DNA of 64,000 bases from DT-110 sp030148525 (GTDB lineage: Bacteria > Bacteroidota > Bacteroidia > Chitinophagales > Saprospiraceae), in contig OZ245751.1 in the NCBI GenBank assembly GCA_965227445.1, positions 6,014,001 through 6,078,000 on the forward strand, written 5' to 3'. The notes under the pieces are model-generated. The model was not told the DNA's origin. It saw only the letters and a list, made by a program, of their open reading frames with translations, and searched no databases. Numbering within the stretch: the stretch's first letter is position 1; every line of letters begins with the position of its first letter. The translations under genes were made by a program, and so were the position numbers. Shown here piece after piece: positions 1 to 8,891 of this stretch.

Positions 1-970
1 CCAGGTAAAGGGTAGGCACCAGGTTTTGTTCTTTGGCTTTCACCTCTTTGGTCAGGTATTCCCGCATCTTTTTGCTGGCCGAAGCCGGCAGGGCCAGAAA
101 GTTACCTTTGCTGTTCTGCGGGATATATCCTTTCAGGTAGGCCGGATTAATGGCCGAAATATCCCTGTAGCTCAATCCGGTAATCTCTGCGATCTTATTG
201 AAAGAGAGCGTTTGCTGCACCGTTAGAATCCGCAGATCCTGATTAAAAGATGAAGGCGCTGCGGGGGTCAGTTGGTGCAGGTGGTAGAAGTTGGCGATGT
301 AGGCGGCGGCGACAAAAGCAGGTACGTACCGCTTGGTTTCCCGCGGCAGATGTGGATACACCTTGGCATATTCACTTGAACCAGCATAGCGAACTGCATT
401 TTTGACACGGCCTGGTCCGGCATTATAAGCTGAGAGTACCAGTGCCCAGTCATCGAATAAACCATTCAGGTATTTCAACATGCGAGCCGCTGCTTCAGTA
501 GACTTATAGGGATCAAAGCGCTCATCGACCTGTGCATTTACCAGCAGGCCATGGTGGCGGGCAGTGATACCCATAAGTTGCCACATCCCGGCCGCTCCTA
601 CGTGCGATTTCACCGTAGGACGCAAACCCGATTCGATCATGGGGAGGTACTTCAACTCTTTGGGTAGCCCATGTAATTCCAGGTAGTGTTCAAATACAGG
701 GAAAAAGGCAATGGTCCGACCGAGAATTGCTTCGGTTTCGTGACGTCCTGCCAACACGTATTGGTTGATTCGACGCACAACTTCATCGGTATCATCAACC
801 TCCAAAGGGAGATTGATTGTAGCGAGGCGCTCTTTGATTTGAGCCTCGGTCACGGCGCTTGACCTAAAAACGGGAGAAGTCAGGTCCGTGGTGTTTTCGA
901 GTGTGGATGTAGATGCTGTACTGAATGTTATGGACATCAATACAACTCCTAGCGTCCATGGGAGTCTCAT
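1..970 (-). CDS. Lytic transglycosylase, MltD-like, with LysM (3' end cut by window)
   Basis: Reading the minus strand from the ATG at 970 gives an open frame to the window edge (about 323 residues). It starts with a hydrophobic signal-like segment (MRLPWTLGVVLMSITFS). The SLT domain shows the catalytic Glu in PMIESGL, then GAAGMWQLM and LSAYNAGPGRVK, the classic goose-lysozyme-like transglycosylase motifs. After it comes a LysM-like peptidoglycan-binding segment (LTVQQTLSFNKIAEITGLSY). The protein should cleave the glycan strand of peptidoglycan in the periplasm. The stop codon lies outside the window, so total length and LysM number are unknown. Family assignment is firm; the exact subfamily is not. 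Confidence 0.9.
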   Translation of the reverse strand, partial: MRLPWTLGVVLMSITFSTASTSTLENTTDLTSPVFRSSAVTEAQIKERLATINLPLEVDDTDEVVRRINQYVLAGRHETEAILGRTIAFFPVFEHYLELHGLPKELKYLPMIESGLRPTVKSHVGAAGMWQLMGITARHHGLLVNAQVDERFDPYKSTEAAARMLKYLNGLFDDWALVLSAYNAGPGRVKNAVRYAGSSEYAKVYPHLPRETKRYVPAFVAAAYIANFYHLHQLTPAAPSSFNQDLRILTVQQTLSFNKIAEITGLSYRDISAINPAYLKGYIPQNSKGNFLALPASASKKMREYLTKEVKAKEQNLVPTLYL

Positions 971-1516
971 TGGCTTACTATTTACATGTTCAAAATTGCC
1001 AGCATGCTAGCTGACTGTGGGTTTCATGAACAGGTGTTGTCAAACGAAATAGTATGACCCCTCAATGGGGAAATACCGTTGTAAATCGAGGCAAAGCTAG
1101 ACCCTTCGCCCTTAAAAGTCAATGGATTTGAACGCGGTGACCGGATGGTAACAGTTCGTTAAGGTTAGAAATGGACCCTCATTTAGTTGGGGTAAGAAGT
1201 ACTTAGACCAATAAAATACCGTGATAGTAGGAATCGGAACGGTAAGATTCCTTGGTTGCGGTATACGTTAGGCATAAAAGAAGGTGTATACTCGCCGAAA
1301 TTTTAACATTTCTTTAACGATAGTATACATTGACTAAGCCCTGCACAGAACAGGACATGGCAAAATAAACGAAGGGTAAAAGGAGTGTGTTCATGGGAGG
1401 AGGGCTTTTGGTTGGCCCTCTGTAAATAGTAAGCACTGCTAATATACCAAAAAATGTGGAAAAACACAGACTTATCCACATTTGTAGCAAGATTTACCCT
1501 TTTTTGGGTAAGTACA
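971..1516. other. Intergenic stretch, no gene seen
   Basis: About 550 bases between the transglycosylase start and the first interspersed repeat. It is more AT-rich than the genes around it. I see no open frame with coding character, no RNA gene and no strong hairpin. Promoters for the leftward transglycosylase probably lie here, but none is clear enough to place. Confidence 0.5.
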
Positions 1517-1665
1517 GGGAGGTGGGTGTAGACTATTACCTAAATGGAAGATAATCAAGGCCCAACCTCCCGGTGTATAGTAGTAGGTATTGGGAATAAG
1601 GATTTAAGATAGTCCTACTACCTGATACCCTGTACCAAATACAGCCTCACGTTAATAAAGAGACA
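1517..1665 (+). repeat. Interspersed two-hairpin repeat, family R1, copy 1
   Basis: The first hairpin pairs GGGAGGTGGG near 1517 with the CCCAACCTCCC arm ending near 1571. A second hairpin pairs GTAGTAGG with CCTACTAC at about 1590-1622. Related copies lie at 13382-13499 (opposite strand) and 49918-50036. Shared blocks include TGGAAGATAATCAAGG and GTAGTAGGTATTGGG. There is no open frame. It ends about 30 bases before moaD. Confidence 0.75.
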
Positions 1666-1695
1666 CTAATCTTGAAACGAACTTAATAGCACGAT

Positions 1696-1938
1696 ATGAC
1701 TATCAATATTCTGGCTTTCGGCATCGCCCGCGATATTCTCGGAGGGTCTGAGACAACGATGGAGCTACCCGACGGCATCACAGTGGATGATTTGCGTAAA
1801 AAATTATATTCCGACTATCCGGAATTGTCCAGACTCGCTTCCCTGGCCATCGCCCGCAACAATGAATACGCCGAAGGCCCCGAAGAGATCACCGAGCGAG
1901 ATGAGGTGGTGCTGATTCCGCCGGTAAGCGGTGGGTAG
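1696..1938 (+). CDS. moaD: MoaD, molybdopterin synthase sulfur carrier
   Basis: An 80-residue ubiquitin-fold protein ending in the diagnostic PPVSGG tail, whose final glycine is thiocarboxylated to carry sulfur to precursor Z. Length and the terminal Gly-Gly match MoaD; ThiS is less likely because of the VVLIPPVSGG ending. MoaD normally works with MoaE, which is not in this window. The other cofactor genes (moaA, moeA, moaC, mobA) lie 16-22 kb away on the same strand. The gene stands alone between repeats: copy 1 of the two-hairpin family upstream and heptamer arrays downstream. Confidence 0.88.
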   Translation: MTINILAFGIARDILGGSETTMELPDGITVDDLRKKLYSDYPELSRLASLAIARNNEYAEGPEEITERDEVVLIPPVSGG

Positions 1939-2006
1939 GACGGGGCACGGTTTTACGATTTACGACTCACGATTTACGGTTTACGGCTCTTTGCGCTCCA
2001 TGCCCC

Positions 2007-2030
2007 GTGCCTTCGCCATGGCGAAGGCAC
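2007..2030. repeat. Perfect 24-bp palindrome, GC-rich repeat family
   Basis: The sequence is its own reverse complement, centred on GCCATGGC with CTTCG/CGAAG shoulders. Similar hairpins built on CCGCCGAAGCC and GGCGAAGGC occur near 12963-13022, 13550-13582, 15529-15600, 48968-49022 and 50090-50140, always in intergenic DNA. Confidence 0.6.
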
Positions 2031-2106
2031 GGACGCCCAATGCTCTGCGCGGACCAGAGCAATGCCGGAATCCATAGCCTTGGAAACTCAGGGACCAACA
2101 AATTCC

Positions 2107-2250
2107 ACGGTCCACGGCAAACGATGGACGGCTTACGATGAACGGTCCACGGCTCACGGCCTGCGGTAAACGGTTTGCTTCTTGCGATTCATAACTGCAA
2201 CGGATTTGCTCATGAATGCAGACAATATTTTGGCCCTATTATATTGACTA
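2107..2250 (+). repeat. Composite repeat: ten ACGGNNN heptamers plus conserved tail, copy a
   Basis: From 2107 to 2176 there are ten heptamers in exact register (ACGGTCC, ACGGCAA, ACGATGG, ACGGCTT and so on), ending in ACGGTTT. Directly after comes a conserved tail containing TTGCGATTCATAACTGC and GGATTTGCTCATGAATGC, to about 2250. The same array-plus-tail arrangement recurs at 48825-48930 and, inverted, at 58990-59105. No protein is encoded. Confidence 0.8.
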
Positions 2251-2273
2251 AGCTGGCAGAAAGAAAAGCTTAA

Positions 2274-2315
2274 CCGTCTACCGTCTACCGTCTACCGTCT
2301 ACCGTCTACCGTCTT
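2274..2315 (+). repeat. Heptamer array, CCGTCTA x5 plus one variant
   Basis: Five perfect CCGTCTA units and a final CCGTCTT run straight into the stop codon of the leftward DUF5916 gene at 2315. It is one of many period-7 arrays in the window. Confidence 0.9.
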
Positions 2316-4564
2316 TAAAGATTGAGCCAGTACGTCACCTTCGCCACGATGGCCCGGTTTTTCACGCCCCAGTCGAAGGTATCGTAGTTGTCGGTATACA
2401 CCAGGAAGAAGTCGGAAACGGGGGCAAACCGCCACTGGAAGCGCGTATTGATGTTCATGTTTTCGGACTGGCTGTTGTACTGCAAAAAAGTAGTTAAGAA
2501 CAAGGATTTACTGAAGGTCAGGTCAATCCGGGGACCGATCAGGAATAACCCGGCCGATGCGTGTGGAGAGGGCAGGTCGATATAGGTGTAGTTGACGTTC
2601 ATTTCGATCTGTCCCAGGGGTTGGTAGCGGTAGGTAAGGGAGCCTCGCATGCTGTAGCGATACCCATTAAAGAACTGGCCAACCTGAGGGGTCAGTCGGT
2701 AAGACAAAACTTTGCGCCTATCAGACTGGTAGCTCAATCCCAATGAGCTATATCGGTAGTCGGAGTCGGCAGCCAGGGGCTCGGCCCCCGTGCGGGTAGG
2801 ATCGAACGAGTTGAAGAGGAAGGTATAATCATTCTGTACCCAAAAGCGCAGCTCGGAGGTATTCTTATAGTTTAACTCCAGGAACGATCGTATCTGCTGG
2901 TCTGTTTGTCCGTATTCGGGTTTCCAGAAGGAACTGTATTCGGCACCTACCTGCCAGCGGTTAATTGCTCCTTTTTCCGGATAGAAAAATAATTGCGCCT
3001 GTGGGTTAACCCGGAACACGTTGCGCCTGGGTACGAATCCAAGTTCAGGGGTAAAGCCTTCCCGCACCCAACGGTGCGACCATTCCACGCTTACATCACG
3101 GACGCGATATTCGAGGCGGGCTCCGTGAGCAAATTTATCAGTAGCACTCAGTTCGTCGTCGGTGGTAATTGCCTGGTGGTAATAGGTCTTACCGGTCCAT
3201 TTGTTGTCCGGTGTATTTAGGTTGTAGTCGAGACCGATAACGCGGTTGTACGCATCAACATCTTGCATGGTCTCGTTATTATCGGGCAGAAAAGCTTGCT
3301 TATTGACGAAGATCATACCGATGTTGGAGCGCTGGCCTACTTTGCGCTGCACGGCACCTACACTGTAATTTACGGCGGGCAGGCCGGCTTCGTTGTCTTG
3401 CAGCGTATGCATGTTTAGCACGCCAATACGCCAGTTATTATCGAGCTTGCCGCTGAGTCGGGCACCATATAGTATGGGAACCTGTACCGTGTTGCCGGCC
3501 GTATCGCGATCAATGCCGATACGGCGGGAAAAGAAAGGGTTGACCCGTTGTTCGCCGAAACTGCCAAACAGGTCGGCATTCTCCAGGAAAAATTGCCGAC
3601 GCTCCGGAAAGAATACTTCAAAGCGATCCAGGTTGATCACTTGCTGGTCAACCTCGACCTGGGAAAAGTCGGGATTCACTGTAAGGTCGAGGTTGAGACC
3701 CGGTGTTACCGCTATTTTAGCATCAGCACCGACCGCAAAGTTATTATTGGCGGGGGTGCCTTCCTCAAAGTTTTTGTTGGTTCCCGCGGTGGCAAAGGGG
3801 ATGATGGAGATATTTCGCTTGGGCGGTTTGGGCGATTCGTCCCACTCGATAGGGTCCATATAAGCCAGACTCATGATGGTCTGGTTCTGTGGAATGCGCA
3901 CCAGGGTAGAGCGGGTATTTGATTGGGTGTCGAAACGGTAGGCATTAAAATTCCAGCGTTCCGTACCGGGATTGAATCGCAGGGTACTAAAGGGGATAGC
4001 GACTTCGCAAGACCAATAGCCGTCGTGGATCTTGGACTCTCCCTTCCATTTATTATCCCAGCCTGAATCCCAGTCCCCAAAACCCTGACCACCATTGGAG
4101 ATCAGGGCTTCACGCATGACACCGTAGGGATTCATGCCGAAAACGAAGGCGTTGATCTTATCCTGGAAAGGATCGATCAGGAAGGTCAGATTGTCGTTAC
4201 CTCCGGCCCGATAATCGCGGCGCAGGGAATTCACTACGTATTCATCGCCTACTGACTCGCAACGGGCAGCGATGTACAGAAAATTATCATCGAAGGCCAG
4301 GTAAATCTCTGTTTGTACTTTATTCAGTGACGTATCGGAAGGGAAGTATTCCCAAAAGCCGGTAGCTGGTTTTCCCTGGAACCAGGAAGGCTCGTCGATA
4401 TTACCGTCGATGACAATGGGGCCGGAGGTACGGGCTAAAGTTGCCCGTGCCGGGAGCGCCTCATCGGGTAAGTCTGAGGGGTCGGTCATCATGGGTTGAG
4501 CCAGGAGGGATGTGCTCAGTGCCATAAGAATAAAAAATAGGATTGGTCTTATTTGTAGTTCCAT
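2315..4564 (-). CDS. DUF5916 protein: CBM9-like domain plus outer-membrane beta-barrel
   Basis: A 749-residue exported protein. Residues 1-22 form a signal peptide ending near LLAQP. Residues about 40-230 resemble the carbohydrate-binding family 9-like fold (IDGNIDEPSW, then YLAFDDNFLYIAARC). The remainder is rich in alternating aromatic and polar strands, with NPDFSQVEVDQQVINLDRFE and FFPERRQFFLEN, which are hallmarks of DUF5916, and it ends in an aromatic strand (KVTYWLNL) typical of a barrel. No enzyme motif is seen. The likely role is outer-membrane binding or transport of a glycan or other ligand, but the substrate is unknown. The gene is monocistronic. Its stop abuts a heptamer array and its start lies 215 bases from acr3. 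Confidence 0.85.
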   Translation of the reverse strand: MELQIRPILFFILMALSTSLLAQPMMTDPSDLPDEALPARATLARTSGPIVIDGNIDEPSWFQGKPATGFWEYFPSDTSLNKVQTEIYLAFDDNFLYIAARCESVGDEYVVNSLRRDYRAGGNDNLTFLIDPFQDKINAFVFGMNPYGVMREALISNGGQGFGDWDSGWDNKWKGESKIHDGYWSCEVAIPFSTLRFNPGTERWNFNAYRFDTQSNTRSTLVRIPQNQTIMSLAYMDPIEWDESPKPPKRNISIIPFATAGTNKNFEEGTPANNNFAVGADAKIAVTPGLNLDLTVNPDFSQVEVDQQVINLDRFEVFFPERRQFFLENADLFGSFGEQRVNPFFSRRIGIDRDTAGNTVQVPILYGARLSGKLDNNWRIGVLNMHTLQDNEAGLPAVNYSVGAVQRKVGQRSNIGMIFVNKQAFLPDNNETMQDVDAYNRVIGLDYNLNTPDNKWTGKTYYHQAITTDDELSATDKFAHGARLEYRVRDVSVEWSHRWVREGFTPELGFVPRRNVFRVNPQAQLFFYPEKGAINRWQVGAEYSSFWKPEYGQTDQQIRSFLELNYKNTSELRFWVQNDYTFLFNSFDPTRTGAEPLAADSDYRYSSLGLSYQSDRRKVLSYRLTPQVGQFFNGYRYSMRGSLTYRYQPLGQIEMNVNYTYIDLPSPHASAGLFLIGPRIDLTFSKSLFLTTFLQYNSQSENMNINTRFQWRFAPVSDFFLVYTDNYDTFDWGVKNRAIVAKVTYWLNL

Positions 4565-4664
4565 GGCGCAAAGGTACTTAGATGTAACCGTTCAAACGTA
4601 AATATTCGGTGTAGGTACATTGGAGGTCGCTAAACGACCGATTGTGAGAGTCAAATGATCTCGG

Positions 4665-4694
4665 ACCGGCTTTTGGGTGGGGCAAAAAGCCGGT
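4665..4694. terminator. Hairpin between acr3 and the DUF5916 gene
   Basis: ACCGGCTTTT pairs with AAAAGCCGGT around a ten-base loop. It lies downstream of the leftward acr3 gene and could end the ars operon transcript. There is no clear U tract after the stem, so terminator function is only probable. Confidence 0.45.
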
Positions 4695-4779
4695 AACTGT
4701 TTCGTTTACAGTTGCTGGTAAGAACATAGTTTATTATGGACGGAAGGGTAACCAGCCCGGTCCTAAAAGGTTCAGAAAG

Positions 4780-5850
4780 TCAGTACCACTTCTTTCGCAA
4801 CCAAAATGATACATTAACCAGGGCGATCAAAGCAGGTACTTCGACCAATGGGCCAATGACTCCCGTAAAAGCCTGCGGGGAATTGAGTCCAAAAAGGGCA
4901 ATGGCTACGGCAATAGCCAGCTCAAAATTATTCCCCGCAGCGGTAAAGGCAATGGAAGCAGTGCGGGGATAATCAGCACCCAACGCTTTACTGGTAAAAA
5001 AGCTGATCAGGAACATCAGCAGAAAATAGATCAGCAGGGGTACTGCAATGCGCAGTACATCAAGTGGTAGTTCGACGATGGTATCTCCTTTCAGGCTAAA
5101 CATAAGCACAATGGTGGCAAGGAGTGCGATCAGTGTAATGGGTGAAATGGCGGGGATAAATGTATTCTTATACCACTCCTCCCCTTTCCAGCGCACCAGC
5201 AGCAGGCGACTGGCCAGTCCCATAGCGAACGGAATGCCCAGATAAATGAGCACACTTTCGGCGACGGTTGCGATACCAATATTCACCAGTGCCCCCTCCA
5301 TACCTATTTTTGGCGGAAGCCAGGTAATAAACAACCAGGCGTAAAAGCTGTAAAAGAAGACCTGAAACAGGCTGTTGAGGGCCACCAGGGCCGCTCCGTA
5401 TTCACGACTCCCCTCCGCCAGGTCGTTCCAGACGATGACCATGGCGATGCAGCGGGCCAGACCAATGAGTATGAGGCCAGTCATGTAACCCGGGTAATCG
5501 CGCAGAAAGAGGACGGCCAACCCAAACATGAGCAAGGGACCGATGATCCAGTTTAGGAATAGCGATAAGCCCAATACCTTAACATTGCTGAATACCTTGG
5601 GAAGTAAGCGGTAGTCGACCTTGGCTAATGGCGGGTACATCATCAGGATGAGTCCGATGGCGATGGGAATATTAGTGGTGCCACTGGAATAGGACTCCAG
5701 GGCCGTAGCCATTTGGGGAGCAAGCACACCTAAGCCGACGCCGATAGCCATGGCAGCAAAGATCCAAAGGGTCAGGTAGCGATCGAGCCACCCCAGGCGT
5801 TTGCGGGGAGGTGCGGTAGCGGTAGTATTCATCGGTTCAGTTTTATTCAT
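4780..5850 (-). CDS. acr3: ACR3-family arsenite efflux permease
   Basis: Inner-membrane arsenite exporter with about ten hydrophobic segments. The conserved Cys in the ARCIAMVIVWNDLA segment corresponds to the essential TM4 cysteine of Acr3, and FTAAGNNFELAIAVAIA is the other signature. The open frame runs further upstream to 6135, but that extension is a shadow of arsC. The ATG at 5850 gives MNKTEPMNTTATAPP and overlaps the arsC stop by 8 bases, which suggests translational coupling; 5832 is a second in-frame ATG. From 5850 the protein has 356 residues, normal for the family. It is the last gene of arsR-arsC-acr3. Confidence 0.93.
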   Translation of the reverse strand: MNKTEPMNTTATAPPRKRLGWLDRYLTLWIFAAMAIGVGLGVLAPQMATALESYSSGTTNIPIAIGLILMMYPPLAKVDYRLLPKVFSNVKVLGLSLFLNWIIGPLLMFGLAVLFLRDYPGYMTGLILIGLARCIAMVIVWNDLAEGSREYGAALVALNSLFQVFFYSFYAWLFITWLPPKIGMEGALVNIGIATVAESVLIYLGIPFAMGLASRLLLVRWKGEEWYKNTFIPAISPITLIALLATIVLMFSLKGDTIVELPLDVLRIAVPLLIYFLLMFLISFFTSKALGADYPRTASIAFTAAGNNFELAIAVAIALFGLNSPQAFTGVIGPLVEVPALIALVNVSFWLRKKWY

Positions 5851-6457
5851 TGATTGCATCAAATACCCAGAAGAGCTCACGGGCGATCTGGTCGAGTCGC
5901 TGATCGTACGTTGCTGCCGCTGCTGGTGTATGGTCGGCCATTTTTGGGTCATCGTAGGGCAGCGAGATCCGGTGGCGTGCCCCCGGAACGAAGGGGCAAT
6001 TCTCGTCGGCATCGGAACACACCATGACTGCGATAAAATCGGTCGATGGATTTTCGGGGTGATCGTAGACTTTAGAAAAGCAATCGGTCGCGGGACCGCC
6101 GGGCCCCGGCTGTACGGTGTAGGTTGGATTGTCACCGATACCGGAATTAACCTGAAAACCCGCCCGCTTAATGGCCGCTACTGCATTGGGATGAAAGGCG
6201 GTGGCCTCGGTGCCTCCTGAGTAGGTGGTGACCTTGTCGTGTCCAAACCAATGTGCGGCCGCAAGGCAGCTGAGCTGAGCCAGGTGAGAGCGCCGGGAAT
6301 TGTGGGTGCAGATAAATACCAGATGAGTGGTCTCCTGACTGTCCCGGATCGCCGTTTTTAGTTTGTTGAGTACCTGCTTTCGTTGGGGCGACAGCTCAGG
6401 TTTGAGCAGCCAGGATTGGCGAATCCGTTTTTGGAGTTCCGGATAAAAAGTAGTCAT
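5843..6457 (-). CDS. arsC: Arsenate reductase, low-molecular-weight PTP-like
   Basis: A 204-residue protein with the phosphatase loop CTHNSRRS at residues 50-57, the CX5R signature of thioredoxin-coupled ArsC and LMW tyrosine phosphatases. It also has the later motif FIAVMVCSDADENCP, which provides candidate resolving cysteines, and a DDP-containing loop (PYDDPKMAD). An N-terminal extension of about 40 residues precedes the catalytic loop, as in the Bacteroidota form often annotated only as a protein-tyrosine phosphatase. Its position between arsR and acr3 makes arsenate reduction the likely job: it makes the arsenite that Acr3 exports. Confidence 0.87.
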   Translation of the reverse strand: MTTFYPELQKRIRQSWLLKPELSPQRKQVLNKLKTAIRDSQETTHLVFICTHNSRRSHLAQLSCLAAAHWFGHDKVTTYSGGTEATAFHPNAVAAIKRAGFQVNSGIGDNPTYTVQPGPGGPATDCFSKVYDHPENPSTDFIAVMVCSDADENCPFVPGARHRISLPYDDPKMADHTPAAAATYDQRLDQIARELFWVFDAINE

Positions 6458-6515
6458 GTGTTATTGCGTTGGGACTGACCGACCTCTGTGTGTCATGAAG
6501 CCGATTGTTATTTGT

Positions 6516-6527
6516 TTATTGCAATAA
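6516..6527. promoter_or_regulatory. Palindrome TTATTGCAATAA upstream of arsC
   Basis: A perfect 12-bp palindrome in the 120-base gap between arsR and arsC. It could be an internal operator or promoter element. There is no second copy near arsR, so regulatory meaning is speculative. Confidence 0.3.
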
Positions 6528-6577
6528 TACAATAAGAAGAGTCTTTCTGCCTGACCTATGAGAGAATTAATGAAAAC

Positions 6578-6907
6578 TTAACAATAGGATTGCTCGTCGG
6601 GGATGGTCGAGAAGAAGTTTTGCAGCAGTTGCTGTGCTTCGGCCCACCGTTTTGGGGCGATGCAGTAATTGATCTTATTCCCGCTGATGGTTCCTTTGAT
6701 GAGGCCTACGGTTTTAAGTTCTTTGAGGTGTCGGGAGATGGTGGGTTGGGCCAGTGGCAGTTTGTCGACTAATTCTCCGCCAATACAGGCATTAACCTTC
6801 AGGAGGTGTTGCAAAATGGCAACACGAGCCGGGTGAGCCAATGCCCGCGCCAGGTCAGCCATTTCATTTTGAGCCGGGGTAAAGAGTTGTGCTTTCGATG
6901 CTCCCAT
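6578..6907 (-). CDS. arsR: ArsR-family arsenic-responsive repressor
   Basis: A 109-residue winged-helix protein with recognition helix segment LAQPTISRHLKELKTVGLI and the early ALAHPARVAILQHLL helix typical of ArsR/SmtB. The usual ELCVC arsenic-binding motif is absent. Cysteines occur at about residues 41 (NACIGG), 82 (NYCI) and 109 (C-terminal SYC), so metalloid sensing probably uses a different cysteine set, as known for several ArsR subtypes. It heads the operon with arsC and acr3. An inverted repeat just upstream is a plausible autoregulatory operator. Confidence 0.9.
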   Translation of the reverse strand: MGASKAQLFTPAQNEMADLARALAHPARVAILQHLLKVNACIGGELVDKLPLAQPTISRHLKELKTVGLIKGTISGNKINYCIAPKRWAEAQQLLQNFFSTIPDEQSYC

Positions 6908-6922
6908 GGGAATTGTGGTTGG

Positions 6923-6936
6923 GTGATATGCATCAC
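6923..6936. promoter_or_regulatory. Candidate ArsR operator GTGAT-N4-ATCAC
   Basis: An inverted repeat GTGAT-ATGC-ATCAC centred about 20 bases upstream of the arsR start codon, where an ArsR dimer would block transcription. Position and symmetry are seen; binding is inferred. Confidence 0.45.
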
Positions 6937-7063
6937 TAAAATAGGAAAACTTCGGGCTTTGTTCAGGTGTACGAATTTTAGGAAAAGTTATAGTATGCTG
7001 GCCGACAAAAAAGGTCGGGAACTCTCACCCCCCGGTAATACATAGCATTTTTCAATTTCCGGT

Positions 7064-7968
7064 TCACTTCGGCATTCGCAGGAAGAGGTTGATCCCTTCC
7101 GGTTCCTGGTCAATGGTTACCGGACCGGCTTGGGGTATGGCTTCCCGGGCAAGTTGCTCCAGTTGGGCTTCGGTGCGGTGATGCAGGAACCAGTCACCCA
7201 GGAGTTCCATTACGGGGCGTGACGGGTTGCGGGGGTGAAAATTACCGACGATCAGTTCTCCCTGCGGAGCCAGCATATTGTTGTGAAACCGTCGGATCAG
7301 CCGTACGAACACATCATCGGTAAAGTAATCAAAGAGACCGGCCGACCAGATGAGGTCGAAGGAATCGGAGGTGTGGTATTTAAATACATTGCGCTCCACG
7401 AAGGTGACGCGATCGTTGAATTCGCCGAGCAGGTTCTTGGCGTAAGCAATGGCGCGGGGATCGAGTTCGACACAAGTGACGTGGATATCTGCATCGGGGT
7501 TTTCCTGCAGAAATTCAAGCAGATCGCGGCCCGGACCGCTGGCGAGGTTGAGTACGTGCAGGGTACGGGTGCTTTGGAGGGTCTTGCGGAGGAGGAGGTT
7601 TTTGAAGTAGGTCTTGCGGTTGCGGACGGCCTGGGCGGCGGAGAGTTTAACAAAAAATGTGTCCCATTTGAAATATTTCGGGTTTGAGCTCAATGAATAG
7701 GTATAAACACGGTCAATAATAGAAAAATCTCCGGCGTACCCATAAGGCTTGATGAAGCTCCACCCCAGCAGGGTCTCTTGGGAGAGCACTGCTCCTAATT
7801 TTTGCCGAATATCTTCAATGGCATTGTGATCCAGTTTCCTTTTTGCCAGAGAGTATACAAATGGAGGATCTGGTTTTTCCAGTAAGCATATTCCTGAGGC
7901 TCGGGTCCGGCTTGTTTAATGAGGGTTTCGAGGCCTTTTACCGGGGTAGTAATGGGTTCTATAGTCAT
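7064..7968 (-). pseudogene. GYAGD-type SAM methyltransferase with a -1 frameshift
   Basis: The C-terminal 241 residues (from 7789 in one frame) form a class I methyltransferase: FIKPYGYAGDFSIIDRVY, the SAM loop LNLASGPGRDLLEFL, and IWSAGLFDYF. No good start exists in that frame. A proper ATG at 7968 opens a second frame (MTIEPITTPVKGLETLIK onward) that stops at 7795. The two join by a -1 shift at CAAAAAGG (about 7838-7845), giving LYTLWQK then RKLDHNAIEDIRQK. This could be a real mutation, a sequencing slip in the A5 run, or recoding. It is a distant paralogue of the gene at 14088. I recall this GY(A/P)GD family annotated as extracellular-factor 3-hydroxypalmitate methyl ester synthase; that function is unproven here. 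Confidence 0.75.
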
Positions 7969-8117
7969 TGCTATATTGGGTTGGGTTAGTACTCATCGAA
8001 TGTTACCAAAGGTATCGGCCCCGGGGATTAGGTGAAATACCCACGCTTCGGCATTTTTCTTGGGAGATAGGAGTGGGCTTTGTTATCTTAGTTAAAGACT
8101 AAAGCCCATTGTATCTA

Positions 8118-8891
8118 ATGCGATCCGTGATCATCGACGACGAACATGACAGTCACATTGCCCTTGGGGAGCAATTACGGCGTAACCATCCGGACCTGGA
8201 GGTGGTCGGAAGCGGCTACAATGTAGCGGAAGGCCGCCAGCAAATTCTGGAGCAACGCCCCGACCTCGTATTCCTGGATATCGATATGCCGGATGGTACG
8301 GGCTTCGACCTCATCGAATCCCTGCCGGAGCGGCATTTTCAACTCATCTTTGTGACGGCTTATAATCAGTACGCCCAAACGGCCATCCGTCTGGGTGCCC
8401 TGGATTATCTGCTGAAGCCGGTGGATCCTAAAGAGTTGAAGTTTGCCATTGGTCAGGCCAAAATGCAGCAACTGGCGCAGGTCCAGCTCGAGCAGTTGCA
8501 GGTCATACAGGAAACCTTGAATACCCTGACAGACATGCACCAAGCCTCGAGGCGCCTGCCTCCGCGCATGGCGATTCCCACCGCCGAGGGGGTCCACTTC
8601 TTTCCGCCCGAAGACATCATCCGCCTGGAAGGCACGGGCAACTACACCCGCTTTTTTCTGAGGGGGGAGCAGTCGCACCTCATCGCCTCCCAATCGCTCG
8701 GCAAGTACGAAACGGACCTGAAGCCCTACCGGCAGACCATCATGCGGGTCCACAAATCGCATATGGTGAATCTGTTCCAGGTGACCCGCCTGATAAAGGG
8801 GGAGCGGGCCAAGCTGGAGTTATCGGATGCCACGGTGGTACCTATTGGCAGGAAGTATCGGGCGGCGGTGGAGAGGGTGTTGGTGGGTTAG
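8118..8891 (+). CDS. LytTR-family response regulator
   Basis: A 257-residue regulator starting at the ATG at 8118 (an earlier in-frame TTG at 8109 is less likely). Residues 1-120 are a receiver domain with acidic pair DD at 7-8, phosphoacceptor Asp54 in FLDIDMPDG, and conserved Lys in YLLKPVDP. A short helical linker follows. Residues about 155-257 are a LytTR DNA-binding domain (IIRLEGTGNYTRFFL, IMRVHKSHMVNL, PIGRKYR). Such regulators usually pair with LytS-type kinases, and one lies downstream at 9714. The two are now separated by about 0.8 kb of gene debris and a repeat, so they may be a disrupted operon. Confidence 0.92.
   Translation: MRSVIIDDEHDSHIALGEQLRRNHPDLEVVGSGYNVAEGRQQILEQRPDLVFLDIDMPDGTGFDLIESLPERHFQLIFVTAYNQYAQTAIRLGALDYLLKPVDPKELKFAIGQAKMQQLAQVQLEQLQVIQETLNTLTDMHQASRRLPPRMAIPTAEGVHFFPPEDIIRLEGTGNYTRFFLRGEQSHLIASQSLGKYETDLKPYRQTIMRVHKSHMVNLFQVTRLIKGERAKLELSDATVVPIGRKYRAAVERVLVG

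Noticed and set aside
5851..6135. 95-residue N-terminal extension of Acr3
   Set aside because: It overlaps arsC in another frame, lacks hydrophobic character and is absent from the family; the start at 5850 is coupled to the arsC stop.
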